A stretch of 64,000 bases of DNA. Origin: Caloramator sp. mosi_1 (lineage in GTDB: Bacteria; Bacillota; Clostridia; Clostridiales; Caloramatoraceae). A program made the position numbers and the translations under genes. The stretch spans positions 2,218,820 through 2,282,819 of the forward strand of contig NZ_CP117677.1 of NCBI RefSeq assembly GCF_028622835.1, written 5' to 3'. The notes under the pieces were generated by a model. That model was not told the DNA's origin. It made no database searches and was given only the letters and a program-made list of their open reading frames with translations. Below are positions 8,923 through 18,942 of this stretch, piece after piece. Every line of letters begins with the position of its first letter. Within the stretch, counting starts at the first letter, position 1.

Positions 8923-11516
8923 ATGAAGGAATTTTATAACTTAACAAAGGAAGAACTTTTTAACAACTTACAAACAACAGAAAAGGGTATATCAGAACAA
9001 GAGGCAAAAAAGAGGTTAGAACAATATGGATTCAATGAATTTAAAGAAAAAAAGGTAAAACCACTTTCCAAAAGTTTATAGATCAATTTAAGGACTTTTT
9101 AGTAATTATTTTAATAATTGCAGCGATTATATCGGCACTTGTTAGTGAAATTGCAGATACAGTAATTATATTATTAGTTGTAATACTCAATGCTGTGTTA
9201 GGTGTTATACAAGAAAATAAGGCAGAAGAGTCTTTGAATGCTTTAAAAAGATGGCGGCACCTCTTGCACATATAATAAGAGATGGAATTTCAAAAGAAAT
9301 TCCTGCAAGAGAACTTGTTCCAGGCGATGTTGTAGTACTTGAAGCTGGTAAATATGTGCCTGCAGATTTACGATTGATAGAGGCTTCAAATTTAAAGATA
9401 GAGGAGGCAGCATTAACTGGTGAGTCAGTACCGGTCGATAAAAATAGTGAAACTTTAGAAGAGGTTAATATACCAATTGGTGATAGAAAAAATATGGCCT
9501 TTATGTCGTCGATGGTGACTTATGGAAGAGGATTAGGTGTGGTTGTTCGAACAGGAATGGATACAGAAATTGGTAAGATTGCTGATATGATTTCAAAAGT
9601 TGAAGATGAAAAAACTCCGTTACAAGAAAAACTGGAGGAAGCAGGAAAGTGGATGGGTATATCTGCTCTTGTTATATGTGGAATAATGTTTGGTATAGGG
9701 GTTTTTGAAGGAAGAGAAGTATTTAATATGTTTATGACCTCTGTATCTCTTGCGGTTGCTGCAATACCAGAGGGACTTCCAGCAGTAGTTACTATTGTTT
9801 TGGCAGTGGGTGTACAAAAGATGATTAAGAGAAATGCTATAGTTAGAAAGCTACCTGCTGTTGAAACATTAGGTTGTGCAACAGTTATTTGTTCAGATAA
9901 AACGGGTACTTTAACACAAAATAAAATGACTGTAAAGAAGGTATATACCCTAAATGGATATGCTGATGATGTTTTAGATGCAAAGAAATTACTTCATATA
10001 GCAAATCTTTGTAATGATACAAAAGTAGTTGAAGAAAAAGGTAAAGTAAAGTTATTGGGGGATCCAACAGAAACAGCACTGGTAGATTATTCTTTAAATG
10101 TTTCTATTGATAAAAGAGAATTAGAAAACTTATATCCAAGGATAGATGAGATACCCTTTGATTCGGATAGAAAATTAATGACAACCTTCAATAAAATGGA
10201 AGAGAAGATCGAGGTAAATGTAAAGGGTGCACCAGATGTATTACTTGCAAAATGCTCATATATATTAGATGGGGAAAATATAAGAGAAATAAATGAGGAT
10301 GATGTGATTAGGATAAAAGCTACAAATGAAGAAATGGCTAAAGAGGCTTTAAGAGTTTTAGCGTTTGCTTATAAGACAGTTGATAAAATAAATAAGAATG
10401 ATGCTGAAAACAATCTTGTCTTTGTAGGATTAATTGGTATGATAGATCCTCCAAGAGAAGAAGCAAAGGAAGCTGTTAAAAAGTGTAAAACTGCTGGTAT
10501 TAAACCTGTTATGATAACAGGAGATCATAAAATTACAGCAGTTGCAATTGCAAAGGAATTAGGTATTTTAAAAAGCAATGATGAAGCTATAACTGGTGCA
10601 GAATTAGAAGATATATCACAGGACGAATTGGTTGAAAAGGTTAAAAATTATTCTGTATATGCCAGGGTATCACCTGAACATAAGGTTAGAATAGTTGAAG
10701 CTTGGAAAGCTAATGGTCAAATTGTTGCTATGACTGGTGATGGAGTAAACGATGCACCTGCACTAAAGAAAGCTAATATAGGAATAGCAATGGGTATAAC
10801 TGGAACGGATGTTTCTAAGGAAGCTGCTGATTTAATACTTACAGATGATAATTTTGCTACTATAGTTCTCAGCAGTTGAAGAGGGTAGAACTATTTATTC
10901 AAATATACGTAAGTCGATTAGCTTCTTGTTATCTTGTAATATTGGAGAAATATTAACACTTTTTATTGCTACATTATTTAATTGGGCTGAACCACTGTTA
11001 CCAATACACATACTTTGGGTAAACTTAGTAACAGATACATTCCCAGCTTTAGCATTAGGAATGGAAATGCCAGAAAGCAACGTTATGAATGAACCACCAA
11101 GAGATCCAGATGAAGGGTTCTTCTCAAAGGGTCTGGGATTTAGAATAATATTACAAGGCATTTTTATTGGTATAGCCACATTAGTTGCGTTTAAATACGG
11201 AGAAAAATATAATGAAGAGATAGCAAGAACAATGGCATTTTATACATTGAGTTTATCACAGTTAGTACACGCATTTAATGTTAGATATTATAGTAAATCT
11301 GTAGTTTTTAATAATATGTTTAGTAATAAATATTTAAATTATGGTGTATTAGTTTCACTTTTAATTCAAATGGTAGTATTTGTTACACCCTTTACAAGAA
11401 GAATATTTAAAATAGAGTTATTAAACTTAGAACAGGTTATAGTTGTAGCAATATGCACAATATCAATTTTAATCGCTGTAGAAATAGCAAAATTATTTAG
11501 AAAAAAGCATAGTTAA
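8923..11516 (+). CDS. P2-type Ca2+ (or Mn2+) transporting ATPase
   Basis: About 865 aa with the full P-type ATPase order: an N-terminal cation-ATPase domain, the actuator motif ALTGESVPVDK, M4 IPEGLPAVV, the phosphorylation motif CSDKTGTLTQNKMTV, nucleotide-domain KGAPD, MITGDH, TGDGVNDAPALKKA, then six C-terminal membrane segments. M6 reads ILWVNLVTDTFPALALGMEMP, carrying the Asn/Asp ligands of SERCA/PMR1-type pumps. This supports Ca2+ and/or Mn2+ export (YloB/PacL group) over K+ or heavy metals. Frame changes lie near 9057 and 9247 (missing A) and near 10873 (net +1 or two missing bases). Start ATG 8923 follows AAAGGAGG. Control by a manganese riboswitch argues that Mn2+ detoxification is at least part of its job. 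Confidence 0.93.
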
Positions 11517-11563
11517 AATAAAAAATTTAGGCTGAGGCTGTTAAAAAGTTATAATATACTTGG

Positions 11564-11771
11564 CCCCTTGAAGGACTTCTTTGGCATTCCTTCATTTCGC
11601 TAATCAAGTGTAAGCTTTTCTTTGTTTGAAAAGTCCTACCCTCGCGATGCCCTCATCCTTGAGGGCCGCTCGGCTCGTCACATCGTGTGCCGAATTACGG
11701 ATTTTTTCAAAGTCTAAAGATGCACTTGCTAAAGCTTATGAAATATGCCAATTTGAAATCCTTTCAAGGGG
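11564..11771. repeat. 208-bp long imperfect palindrome, MITE-like or structured RNA
   Basis: The left arm (11564-11636) and the reverse complement of the right arm (11699-11771) align over about 73 bases. Shared blocks, in order: CCCCTTGAA, GGA.TTC, TTGGCAT, TTCAT, CTAA.CAAGTG, TTTGAAAA and TCC. The central 62 bases are much richer in GC than the surroundings and contain a perfect 7-bp hairpin GCCCTCA(TCCT)TGAGGGC and a second TCGG...CCGA structure enclosing CACA(TCG)TGTG. No conserved coding frame is visible; a 74-codon open frame across it has no protein-like character. It could be a miniature inverted-repeat element, a remnant, or a large structured RNA. The flanks 11517-11563 and 11772-11815 show nothing else. 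Confidence 0.7.
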
Positions 11772-11815
11772 TAATTTCTTAACCATAGCATCTTTTATGT
11801 TTGTCAACAATCTTT

Positions 11816-11840
11816 GCCTAAGCAAAAACTTAGGCTTTTA
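11816..11840 (+). terminator. Terminator before the ECF S-component gene
   Basis: GCCTAAG and CTTAGGC form a perfect 7-bp stem with a CAAAAA loop, followed by TTTTATAT. It ends whatever is transcribed from the ATPase or from the palindromic region upstream. Confidence 0.8.
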
Positions 11841-11890
11841 TATAATATAAATGTTGCAAAAGTTTTTATATATATTACAATCTAAAAGTA

Positions 11891-11920
11891 TTGACAATTG
11901 TCATAAAAATTGTATTATAT
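11891..11920 (+). promoter_or_regulatory. Promoter of ECF S-component gene
   Basis: TTGACA (11891-11896) and an AT-rich -10 region, TATTAT at 11913-11918 or TTATAT at 11915-11920, with a 16-18 bp spacer. No riboswitch is recognisable in the 55 bases down to the start codon. Confidence 0.65.
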
Positions 11921-11973
11921 AAAAAATAAAATACCTTTAAAGTGTATCGAAACAATTGGTAAGGGGAATAAAA

Positions 11974-12486
11974 ATGAATAAAAATCAAAAAGTATCAAAG
12001 ATTGTTACATTAGCTATGGCAATTGCATTAGTTACAGTATGTACTATGGTTATAAGAATACCATCAATAAAAGGATATACTAATTTTGGAGATATTATGA
12101 TTTTTGTTGTTGCAGCTGTTTTTGGAAGAAAATATGGTTTTATTGCAGGCGGATTAGGTTCAATGCTTGCAGATTTATTAGGAGGATATTTTATATATGC
12201 TCCTGCAACATTAATTATTAAAGGAATTGAGGGATTTATATTTGCAATAGTTTATGAAAAATTAAACCAAGAAACTACTATTGCCACTTTAATCGCTGGT
12301 CTTATAGCGGCAACAGAAATGATGCTGGGATATTTTGCTTTTAACTACTATATGAATGGATATGCTTCTGCTATTGGTTCATTAATTCCTGGGGATTTAA
12401 CTCAAGGGTTAGTGAGTTCAATTGTTGCAGTTCCAATAGTAATTGCTATTAAGAAAACAAAATTTAAGTTGATAAATCAAGAATAA
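11974..12486 (+). CDS. ECF transporter S component (PF07155-like)
   Basis: A 170-aa membrane protein with five to six hydrophobic segments and the S-component pattern of an N-terminal helix (LAMAIALVTVCTMVIRIP), then GDIMIFVVAAVFGRKYGFIAGG, GSMLADLLGGYFIYAP and a GIEGF segment. This resembles the HmpT/riboflavin-trS-type group of vitamin-binding subunits of energy-coupling-factor importers. The substrate (a pyrimidine, pantothenate or another vitamin precursor) cannot be read from the sequence. The start ATG at 11974 follows AAGGGG at a normal distance; an upstream TTG in frame is less likely. The gene is intact and stands alone, so it must use an ECF module encoded elsewhere. A hairpin CTTCAA(TTTG)TTGAAG follows the stop. 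Confidence 0.8.
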   Translation: MNKNQKVSKIVTLAMAIALVTVCTMVIRIPSIKGYTNFGDIMIFVVAAVFGRKYGFIAGGLGSMLADLLGGYFIYAPATLIIKGIEGFIFAIVYEKLNQETTIATLIAGLIAATEMMLGYFAFNYYMNGYASAIGSLIPGDLTQGLVSSIVAVPIVIAIKKTKFKLINQE

Positions 12487-12554
12487 ATAAATAGTTGTAG
12501 GCTTCAATTTGTTGAAGGCAATAAGTATAAATTGACCCCTTTAACCTAATTAGT

Positions 12555-12740
12555 GACAGAAATCGCCCACTTCTATAAGTGGGTGATGAATGTTGCTAAA
12601 AGAGTGAAAAACAAACTACTAAAGTTAGCCATATGAATGGTAAAACTGGGGATGGAACAGCCCTTTGAGCGTGGGTAAACTTGCTCCGATGGGAGTATTG
12701 ACCACGAAGCCACCACTTCTATAGGTGGTGGTAGTTCACT
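12555..12740 (+). mobile_element. Non-autonomous IS200/IS605-like element with omegaRNA-like segment, no tnpA/tnpB
   Basis: Two terminal hairpins share the same loop. The left is ATC.CCCACTT(CTAT)AAGTGGG.GAT at 12562-12587; the right is CCACCAC(TTCTATAG)GTGGTGG at 12710-12731, followed by TAGTTCAC. Between them is about 120 bases resembling the conserved 3' RNA region of TnpB elements (around GGGGATGGAACAGCCC, GTGGGTAAACTTG and ATTGACCACGAAG). No transposase or TnpB coding sequence remains. This is the anatomy of a palindrome-associated element mobilised in trans, or a deletion remnant. If transcribed, the guide would begin just after the right end, in the sequence at 12740-12756. The exact borders are approximate. 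A HEARO-type RNA is the main alternative. Confidence 0.6.
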
Positions 12741-12900
12741 GTATACTTAAATAACTTACATTAAAGGGGTGTTTTAATAAGTAAAGTAGAGTAAAAGTTT
12801 GAAGACAATCTGTGTAATTATAATACAGCCTCTTATATCTGTATAAAGCATTAAAAATATGTTAATACTTTAAATAGCTACTAACATAGGAGGCGATTAT

Positions 12901-13164
12901 ATGTTTAATGAATCAAGAGAAACAAGAATTGTTAAAGATGGAGTATATCATCTTTCATTACAAATACCAGAAAAGGAATTCTTTTTAGTATATGATAATG
13001 TATCTGAAAACATTGCATCAGAAATATTAAACCACTATCTCAAAATACACCAAGACGATGGTGAACCACAAAACATAAATATTAAACATAACAGAAATGC
13101 ACATATGATAAATATTGATGCAGATCTTAAGTATATAGGTAATGCAAAAAACAATGAGGGTTAG
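12901..13164 (+). CDS. Hypothetical 87-aa protein upstream of comEC
   Basis: An intact frame beginning at ATG 12901 behind AGGAGGCGAT, a strong ribosome site. The protein is soluble-looking, rich in Asn, Ile and charged residues, and ends in KYIGNAKNNEG. A central stretch (EKEFFLVYDNVSENIASEIL) is compatible with a small alpha/beta fold. The stop at 13162-13164 is three bases before the comEC ATG, so the two are likely translated from one message. I do not recognise the family and see no catalytic motif. The 170 bases before it are AT-rich with no clear feature. Confidence 0.7.
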   Translation: MFNESRETRIVKDGVYHLSLQIPEKEFFLVYDNVSENIASEILNHYLKIHQDDGEPQNINIKHNRNAHMINIDADLKYIGNAKNNEG

Positions 13165-13167
13165 TGT

Positions 13168-15254
13168 ATGTTTAAAAGTGTTTTACTAAGAATTGTAATA
13201 CCATATATATTAGGAATATTTCTATTTTTTAATGATTATAATTTGGTTATTAGTGCAACTATTGTTGCACTATTTTTAGTTTATGTCTTTGTTTATAAAC
13301 GAGATTTACATATATTTATACTATTTGTAATATTAGGAATCTTTATAGCTTTTATATCATCTTTTACTTTTAAAAATAAAACACAAAAGATAGAAAATGA
13401 AAATGCCTTTATAGGTGTTGTTACAAGCATTACATTAGATAATAAAAGTTGTATTGTAAGAAGTAGAGATTATAAATTAAAGTTGTTTTTAGATAACGAT
13501 GTTAAATTATCTGTTGGAGATAAGATAGAGGTTACAGGGAATAGTATTAAGGATATAAATTATAAAAAATTATATAGTAAAAATATAAATGCATATATTA
13601 AAGTAACTGATTTAAAGAAAACAGGAACTAACAGAGGTTATATAATTGAATTGCTTAAATTAAGCGATAGATTCAAAAGAAACTTAAATGCCATTGATTC
13701 TAAATCTGGTGGAATAATAAATGGTTTGTTGACTGGAGATACAGAGGGGTTAGATCAGTATACTAAAGATGTTTTAAAGGATTTAAATTTAAGCCATATA
13801 GTAGTTGTATCGGGAAGCCATCTTGGCATTTTAGCAGTATTCACAGTAATAATCTTTGCTTCAAATTTTAAATTAAGATATATTTTTTAATAGTATTTAC
13901 CTATAGTTATGTTGTTTTAGCAAATTTTTCTCCCTCTGCAGTTAGAGCCTTTATAATGATTATGTTAGCAATGTTGGCTCAGATTTTAAAGAAACATCCT
14001 AATTCTATAAATATACTGATTGCAACTTTTATCTTTATGACAGCAGATAATGCATACATAGTTTATGATATTGGTTTTATATTATCTGTAGTTTGTACCT
14101 TTGGGATTACTGTATTGACTCCAATTTTAAAACAAAAGATAGATGAAAAAATAGCTGTTAACCTATCAGCCTATATATTTACAATGCCAATAATATTATA
14201 TTTAAGTGGATATATTTCTATATTTTCAGTTTTAACAAATGCGTTTATTTCTTATTTGGTTGCTTTTATAACAATTTTTTCTTTAATAACATTTACATTA
14301 TTTTCAATAGCAAATTATAAGTTTATTTTATATCCTGTATTATTTTTAGGTCATATATTTATTAAATTACTGTATATTCTGAAGACAATTAATTTTAATT
14401 TATATGTTCCTAATTTTTCGATATATATGCTTATAATAAGTTATGTTATTATATTAATTTACTTTAATTTAATTAAAACGACAAATAAATTAAAAGAAAA
14501 GTACTAATAATATTATCAATAGTATTTTGTATAAATTTTTATCCTCAAAATAAATTGATAATTAACTTTATAGATGTAGGGCAAGGAGATTCAATATTCA
14601 TAGAAACACCTCACAAAAAACAATATTAATTGATACTGGTGGAAATGTAAATGGAAATAATATGGCACAAAAACGAGTAGCACCTTTTATTAAAAAAGAG
14701 GCTATAATAAAATTGATGTATTGGTTATCACACATTTTCATAATGATCACGCTGGGGGATTAGAATATATCATAAATAATTTTGAAGTTAAATCTAAATT
14801 TGCATATCAGCCTGATAATAGTGAATTTATTGAATTAAAAAACAACGATAAACTTATAGTCGATGGTGTTGAATTTAGAATTATATCCAGTGAATCAACG
14901 CAAAACTCAAATGTAAATGAAAAATGCATAGTGATATCAGGAAAATATAGAGATTTTGATTTTCTTCTAACAGCAGATGCTGAATTGGAGTTAATGGAAA
15001 AAATTAATGGAGAATTTGAGGTAGTAAAAATGCCTCATCACGGATCAAGATATTCATTTAATGAAGGAGTTTTAAAAAATATAAAAATGCAAATAGCAAT
15101 TTTTACTGTAGGAAAAAATAACTTTAATCATCCTTCTAAAGAGGTTATTGATTTGTTAGAAGGAAATAGTATAAAATATTACAGAACAGACAGAGATGGT
15201 ACTATTCAAATATATACAGATGGAAAAAAGTATAAAATAAAATTAAACAGATAA
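13168..15254 (+). CDS. comEC: DNA internalization channel ComEC/Rec2
   Basis: ComEC forms the inner-membrane channel for single-stranded DNA uptake in natural transformation. In order: three N-terminal membrane segments, a DUF4131/OB-like soluble region, the Competence domain with NGLLTGDTEGLDQ and LSHIVVVSGSHLG, multiple membrane segments, and a C-terminal metallo-beta-lactamase domain with FIDVGQGDSIFIETP, the metal motif THFHNDHAGG, and KMPHHGSRYS. Missing bases near 13888, 14500, 14620 and 14705 split it into fragments; after repair it is about 696 aa, normal for clostridial ComEC. The metal-binding histidines are all present, so the nuclease-like domain may be active. It is followed by holA, the same order as in Bacillus. 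Confidence 0.92.
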
Positions 15255-15268
15255 AAGGATGATGTGAA

Positions 15269-16252
15269 ATGGAATTAAATAATTTTAATGATTTTAAAAA
15301 AATATAAAAAATATAAAATCCTTGATTTTAATATATGGACAAGAAAAAACTCTCATCGACAATACAATAGATTTAGTTTACAATCTAATTACGCAGTTTA
15401 GAGAATTAAATATATTAATAATGGATGGAGAGAACGTAAACGTAGAATCTATAACAAATGCGTGTGAAACAACGCCTTTTATGTCTGACAGAAGAATTAT
15501 ACACATAAAAATTCGAATTTTGTATTTGAAAATAATGGGCTTTCTAATGAACTTGTTAAGTATTTAAATGATATACCTAATACAAATATTTTGCTTTTTT
15601 CAAGCTATACCAATATTAACAAAACAGGAAATTTATATAAATTATTTAAAACAAATGGGATGATTATTGAATATAAAAAATTAAAGGGAGATAGTCTTCA
15701 AGAATATATACAAAATTATATTGTAAGTGAAAAGAAAACAATTTCTAAATCAAATTTATTATATTTGACATCGGAACTTTCTCTTTGCAATGAAAATATT
15801 GATTTAGAATTAAAGAAATTAATTGACTTTTTAGGAGATAAGACAACTATTGATAAATCAGATATAGATTTAATTATATCTAAAAGTATTGAAAATAATG
15901 TATTTAGACTTTTAGACTATTTAATAATAAAAGATTTAGATAATGCAGTTAAAATTTACAATCAGATGGTTCTTCAAGGTGAAGAAGAGCTTATGATTTT
16001 GAGTATGATTTTTAGAAATTTCAAAATAATGTACTTGCTTAAAACTTATAGTGAAAACTATAGTGATGTAGTAAAAAGTACAATATAAAAGACTTTGCAT
16101 TAAAAAATTATATAAAATGGATACAAAAGTATGAATTAAATAATCTTAAACGAAATATAAATAAATGTTATGAATATGATTTAAAGATAAAACAAGGAGA
16201 GCTAAATGCTTCTGTTGCTATAGAAAATTTAATAATAGAATTGTGTGCATAA
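15269..16252 (+). CDS. holA: DNA polymerase III delta subunit
   Basis: HolA opens the sliding clamp as part of the clamp loader. The start ATG at 15269 follows GGATGATG. The N-terminal domain shows ILIYGQEKTLIDNTID and, further on, CETTPFMSDRRIIHIKN, the family equivalents of the delta P-loop-like region. The C-terminal helical collar follows (RNFKIMYLLKTYSE, then the usual ending VAIENLIIELCA). Breaks near 15305, 15512 and 16085 each fit one missing A or T. About 328 aa. It is essential, which is strong evidence that such breaks are sequence errors. Confidence 0.9.
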
Positions 16253-16253
16253 T

Positions 16254-16280
16254 AAAAACACCCTGTAAGGGTGTTTTTAT
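16254..16280. terminator. Bidirectional terminator between holA and rpsT
   Basis: AAAACACCC and GGGTGTTTT form a strong stem around TGTAA, with A-rich sequence on one side and T-rich on the other. It ends both holA (plus) and rpsT (minus). Confidence 0.88.
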
Positions 16281-16546
16281 TATGCAAGGGCTTTGTTTAG
16301 CTTTACAGTAAGTCTTGACTTCTTTCTTGATGCAGCATTTTTATGTATTACACCTTTTGCTGCAGCCTTATCAAGTGCTTTAACTGCTTGTGCATATAAA
16401 ACCTTTGCTTCTTCGATATTGCCGCTGTTTAGTGCTATTTCAAACTTCTTTATAGCAGTTTTAACAGCTGACTTTACCATTTTGTTTCTTAGAGTTCTTC
16501 TTTCAGTAACTCTTATTCTTTTGATAGCTGATTTAATATTTGCCAT
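16280..16546 (-). CDS. rpsT: 30S ribosomal protein S20
   Basis: An intact 88-aa protein starting [20 protein letters not shown], with the basic helical bundle of S20 that binds 16S rRNA and the conserved [19 protein letters not shown] region. The start ATG at 16546 is chosen because GGAGGGA lies seven bases upstream and the protein then begins at the family-standard residue; the longer frame upstream is not used. It is transcribed opposite to holA and gpr, the usual arrangement in Firmicutes. Confidence 0.97.
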   Translation of the reverse strand: MANIKSAIKRIRVTERRTLRNKMVKSAVKTAIKKFEIALNSGNIEEAKVLYAQAVKALDKAAAKGVIHKNAASRKKSRLTVKLNKALA

Positions 16547-16731
16547 TTTAATATCCCTCCTGAAATATTTTAATAAGTGGGACATTACAGCAGTTTGGGG
16601 ACACGGCGAACAGTTTGTTCGTAACGATAGTATTATATCATTATGACTTAAAATAAGCAAGTGAATTTAAAATAAAAATAAAAAAATTTGGATGTATATA
16701 CTAAATATAAAGATATAAAGGAGGGATAAGA

Positions 16732-17708
16732 GTGATAAGTATAAGAACAGATTTAGCTGTTGAAGCAAGGGAAATTTATAAAAAGGATAATAATACTGAA
16801 GTTCCAGGTGTTGAAGTAAATGTCAAAAAGCCTTATGAAGATGTTTCGGTAACTGTTGTTGAAATAAAGGATGAACGTGGTGCTAAAATAATGGGTAAGG
16901 AAATAGGTAAATATATAACAATAGAAGTACCTGGTATAAAACATTATGATGCTGAGGCACACGATAAAATAAGTGAAGTTTTGGCCAAAGAATTAGAAGA
17001 ACTGATAGGAATAAAGGATGGAGAAACTGTGTTAGTTGCAGGATTAGGTAATTGGAATGTTACCCCTGATGCATTAGGTCCAAAGGTAGTTTCAAAACTA
17101 TTAATAACGAGGCATTTAAAGCAGTTAATGCCTGAACATATAGATGAAGGAATAAATCCTGTTTGTGCATTAGCACCAGGAGTATTAGGTTTAACCGGTA
17201 TTGAAACTGCTGAGATAATACAGGGTGTAATATCAAAGGTTAAGCCAAATTATGTAATAGCAATAGATGCATTAGCTTCAAGAAAAATGGAAAGAGTTGC
17301 TTCAACTATTCAAATAGGTAATACAGGCATAGGTCCTGGTTCTGGTGTTGGTAATAAAAGAATGGCCTTAAATAAAGATACTTTAGGAGTACCTGTAATT
17401 GCTATTGGTGTACCAACAGTAGTAGATGCTGCAACAATGGCGAATGATACAATTGATATGATTATAGATGAATTGATAAAACAGAGCAAAGATAATAAGG
17501 AATTTTATGACATAATTAAAAAGTTGATAAAAATGAAAAATATATTTTAATTAAAGAAATATTAAGTCCATATATTAGTGATTTAATGGTAACTCCAAAG
17601 GAGATTGATTCGTTAATAGATGATATGTCAAAAATAATAGCTAATTCAATTAATTTAGCAGTACATCCATCCTTAGATAAAGATGATATAAATAAATATC
17701 TTCAGTAA
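16732..17708 (+). CDS. gpr: Germination protease GPR
   Basis: GPR is the A25-family protease that degrades small acid-soluble spore proteins at germination; it is made in the forespore as a zymogen. The protein opens IRTDLAVEAREIYK, which contains the propeptide-processing region resembling the SASP cleavage site. It carries VPGIKHYDAEAHD, AGLGNWNVTPDALGPKVV, IAIDALASRKMERV and the GIGPGSGVGNKR loop, all conserved in GPR. The start is GTG at 16732 behind GGAGGGATAAGA. One missing A near 17535 hides the C-terminal 55 residues, which continue to the stop at 17706-17708. Length about 325 aa, as expected. It is followed by spoIIP, the same order as in Bacillus and Clostridium. Confidence 0.95.
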
Positions 17709-17766
17709 TATTTCTAATTAAAAAATAATATATTTTTAAGAGGCCATTTACAAAGGGGATGAGGGA

Positions 17767-18829
17767 ATGAGAAAAAATATGAAAATATAATTTTTAATGT
17801 AATTTATATTATACTATTATTGTGGCTTTTAGCATCAATTATTTCACCACTAATGTTGGCAAAAATTTGTATTCAAGCAGTTTTTATATTAGTACAATTA
17901 GTAAATCCAACAGTATAATGGATAATGTATATAGGAATATAGAGGACGAAGATAAAGTTAGCATATTACCGTTAGTTGTTAAACAGATTATAGGAATTGA
18001 TATTGAAGATCCAACAAGTTATTTTGAAAGCCAGATACCATTAATAGGATATCTTGACTTATCTAATTTAATAACAAACCAAGATAAACCTGTAGTTATT
18101 GTAGCAGATAGTGAAAATGAGCAAAATAGTGATAATAATGAAATTGATGAACCTAAAGAGCCACCAAAAAAATGATGATTCAATAGCAGTTGTCAATCCA
18201 AATGATAAAAGTGATGTAGAAAAGAAAAAATAGATAGAAATAAACCTTTAGTTTTGATTTTTCATACACATACAACAGAGAGCTTTAATCCGAATAATTT
18301 AAAGGACAGAAATTTTACAACAGACTATAATTTAAATATTGTAAAAGTAGGTGAGGAACTAAAAAGGAGTTGGAAGAAAAATATGGTATAGCAGTTGTGC
18401 ACGATATAACAATACACGATTTGCCTACGAGAGAAAAGGGGTATGAAAAATCAAGGCCTACAGTTTCAGCATATTTAAAAAATATCCAAGTATTAAATTA
18501 ATTATAGACTTGCATAGGGATGCTACTACTTCAGCAAGTAGAACAACAGTTATAATAAACGATGAAAGATATGCAAGGCCTATGTTTGTTGTTGGAGCAA
18601 AAATAAAAATTACAAAGCCAATTATGAATTGGCTGAGAAACTAAATACACTAATAAACAATATGTATCCAAATTTCAGTAGAGGCATTGTTAAACAGAAT
18701 GCAAAATATAATCAAGATTTATCAAGTAAAATGGTTTTACTTGAAGTTGGCTCAAACCTTAATTCATTGGATGAGGCTATTAGAACAAGTAAGATTATTG
18801 CAAAAGTAATTGCCATATATTTAAAGTAG
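17767..18829 (+). CDS. spoIIP: Stage II sporulation protein P
   Basis: SpoIIP is an amidase/endopeptidase that, with SpoIID and SpoIIM, thins septal peptidoglycan so the mother cell can engulf the forespore. The N-terminus gives a membrane anchor (IIFNVIYIILLLWLLASI). The catalytic domain has IFHTHTTESF with a zinc histidine, LIIDLHRDAT, and the ending LEVGSNLNSLDEAIRTSKI. Start ATG 17767 behind GGGGATGAGGG. At least five missing bases interrupt it (about 17785, 17825, 18170, 18228, 18362 and nearby, 18480, 18602), the most fragmented gene in the window relative to length. The exact residues around 17820-17840 are uncertain. About 355 aa after repair. Confidence 0.9.
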
Positions 18830-18860
18830 GAATGTCACAGGACATTCCTACTTTAATTTC
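18823..18860 (+). terminator. Terminator after spoIIP
   Basis: AAAGTAGGAATGTC pairs perfectly with GACATTCCTACTTT around ACAG, followed by TAATTTCTT. It begins inside the last codons of spoIIP. Confidence 0.85.
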
Positions 18861-18871
18861 TTAAAACTATG

Positions 18872-18902
18872 TTGACATATTTATGAATTTTTGTGTTATA
18901 AT
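18872..18902 (+). promoter_or_regulatory. Promoter of lepA-hemW
   Basis: TTGACA (18872-18877) and TATAAT (18897-18902), spacer 19 (18 if TTATAA is used). It lies directly after the spoIIP terminator. Confidence 0.7.
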
Positions 18903-18942
18903 CAATTATGACTATTTTTGTATCTTTTAAGGAGGTTAGGCT

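Noticed and set aside
11626..11850. 74-codon open frame within the palindromic region
   Set aside because: It has no good ribosome site, a low-complexity sequence and no family resemblance, and it runs through strong RNA hairpins and the following terminator.
16662..16703. Sigma-G promoter before gpr
   Set aside because: TGAATT and TATACTA are present but about 29 bases apart, too far for a forespore promoter.
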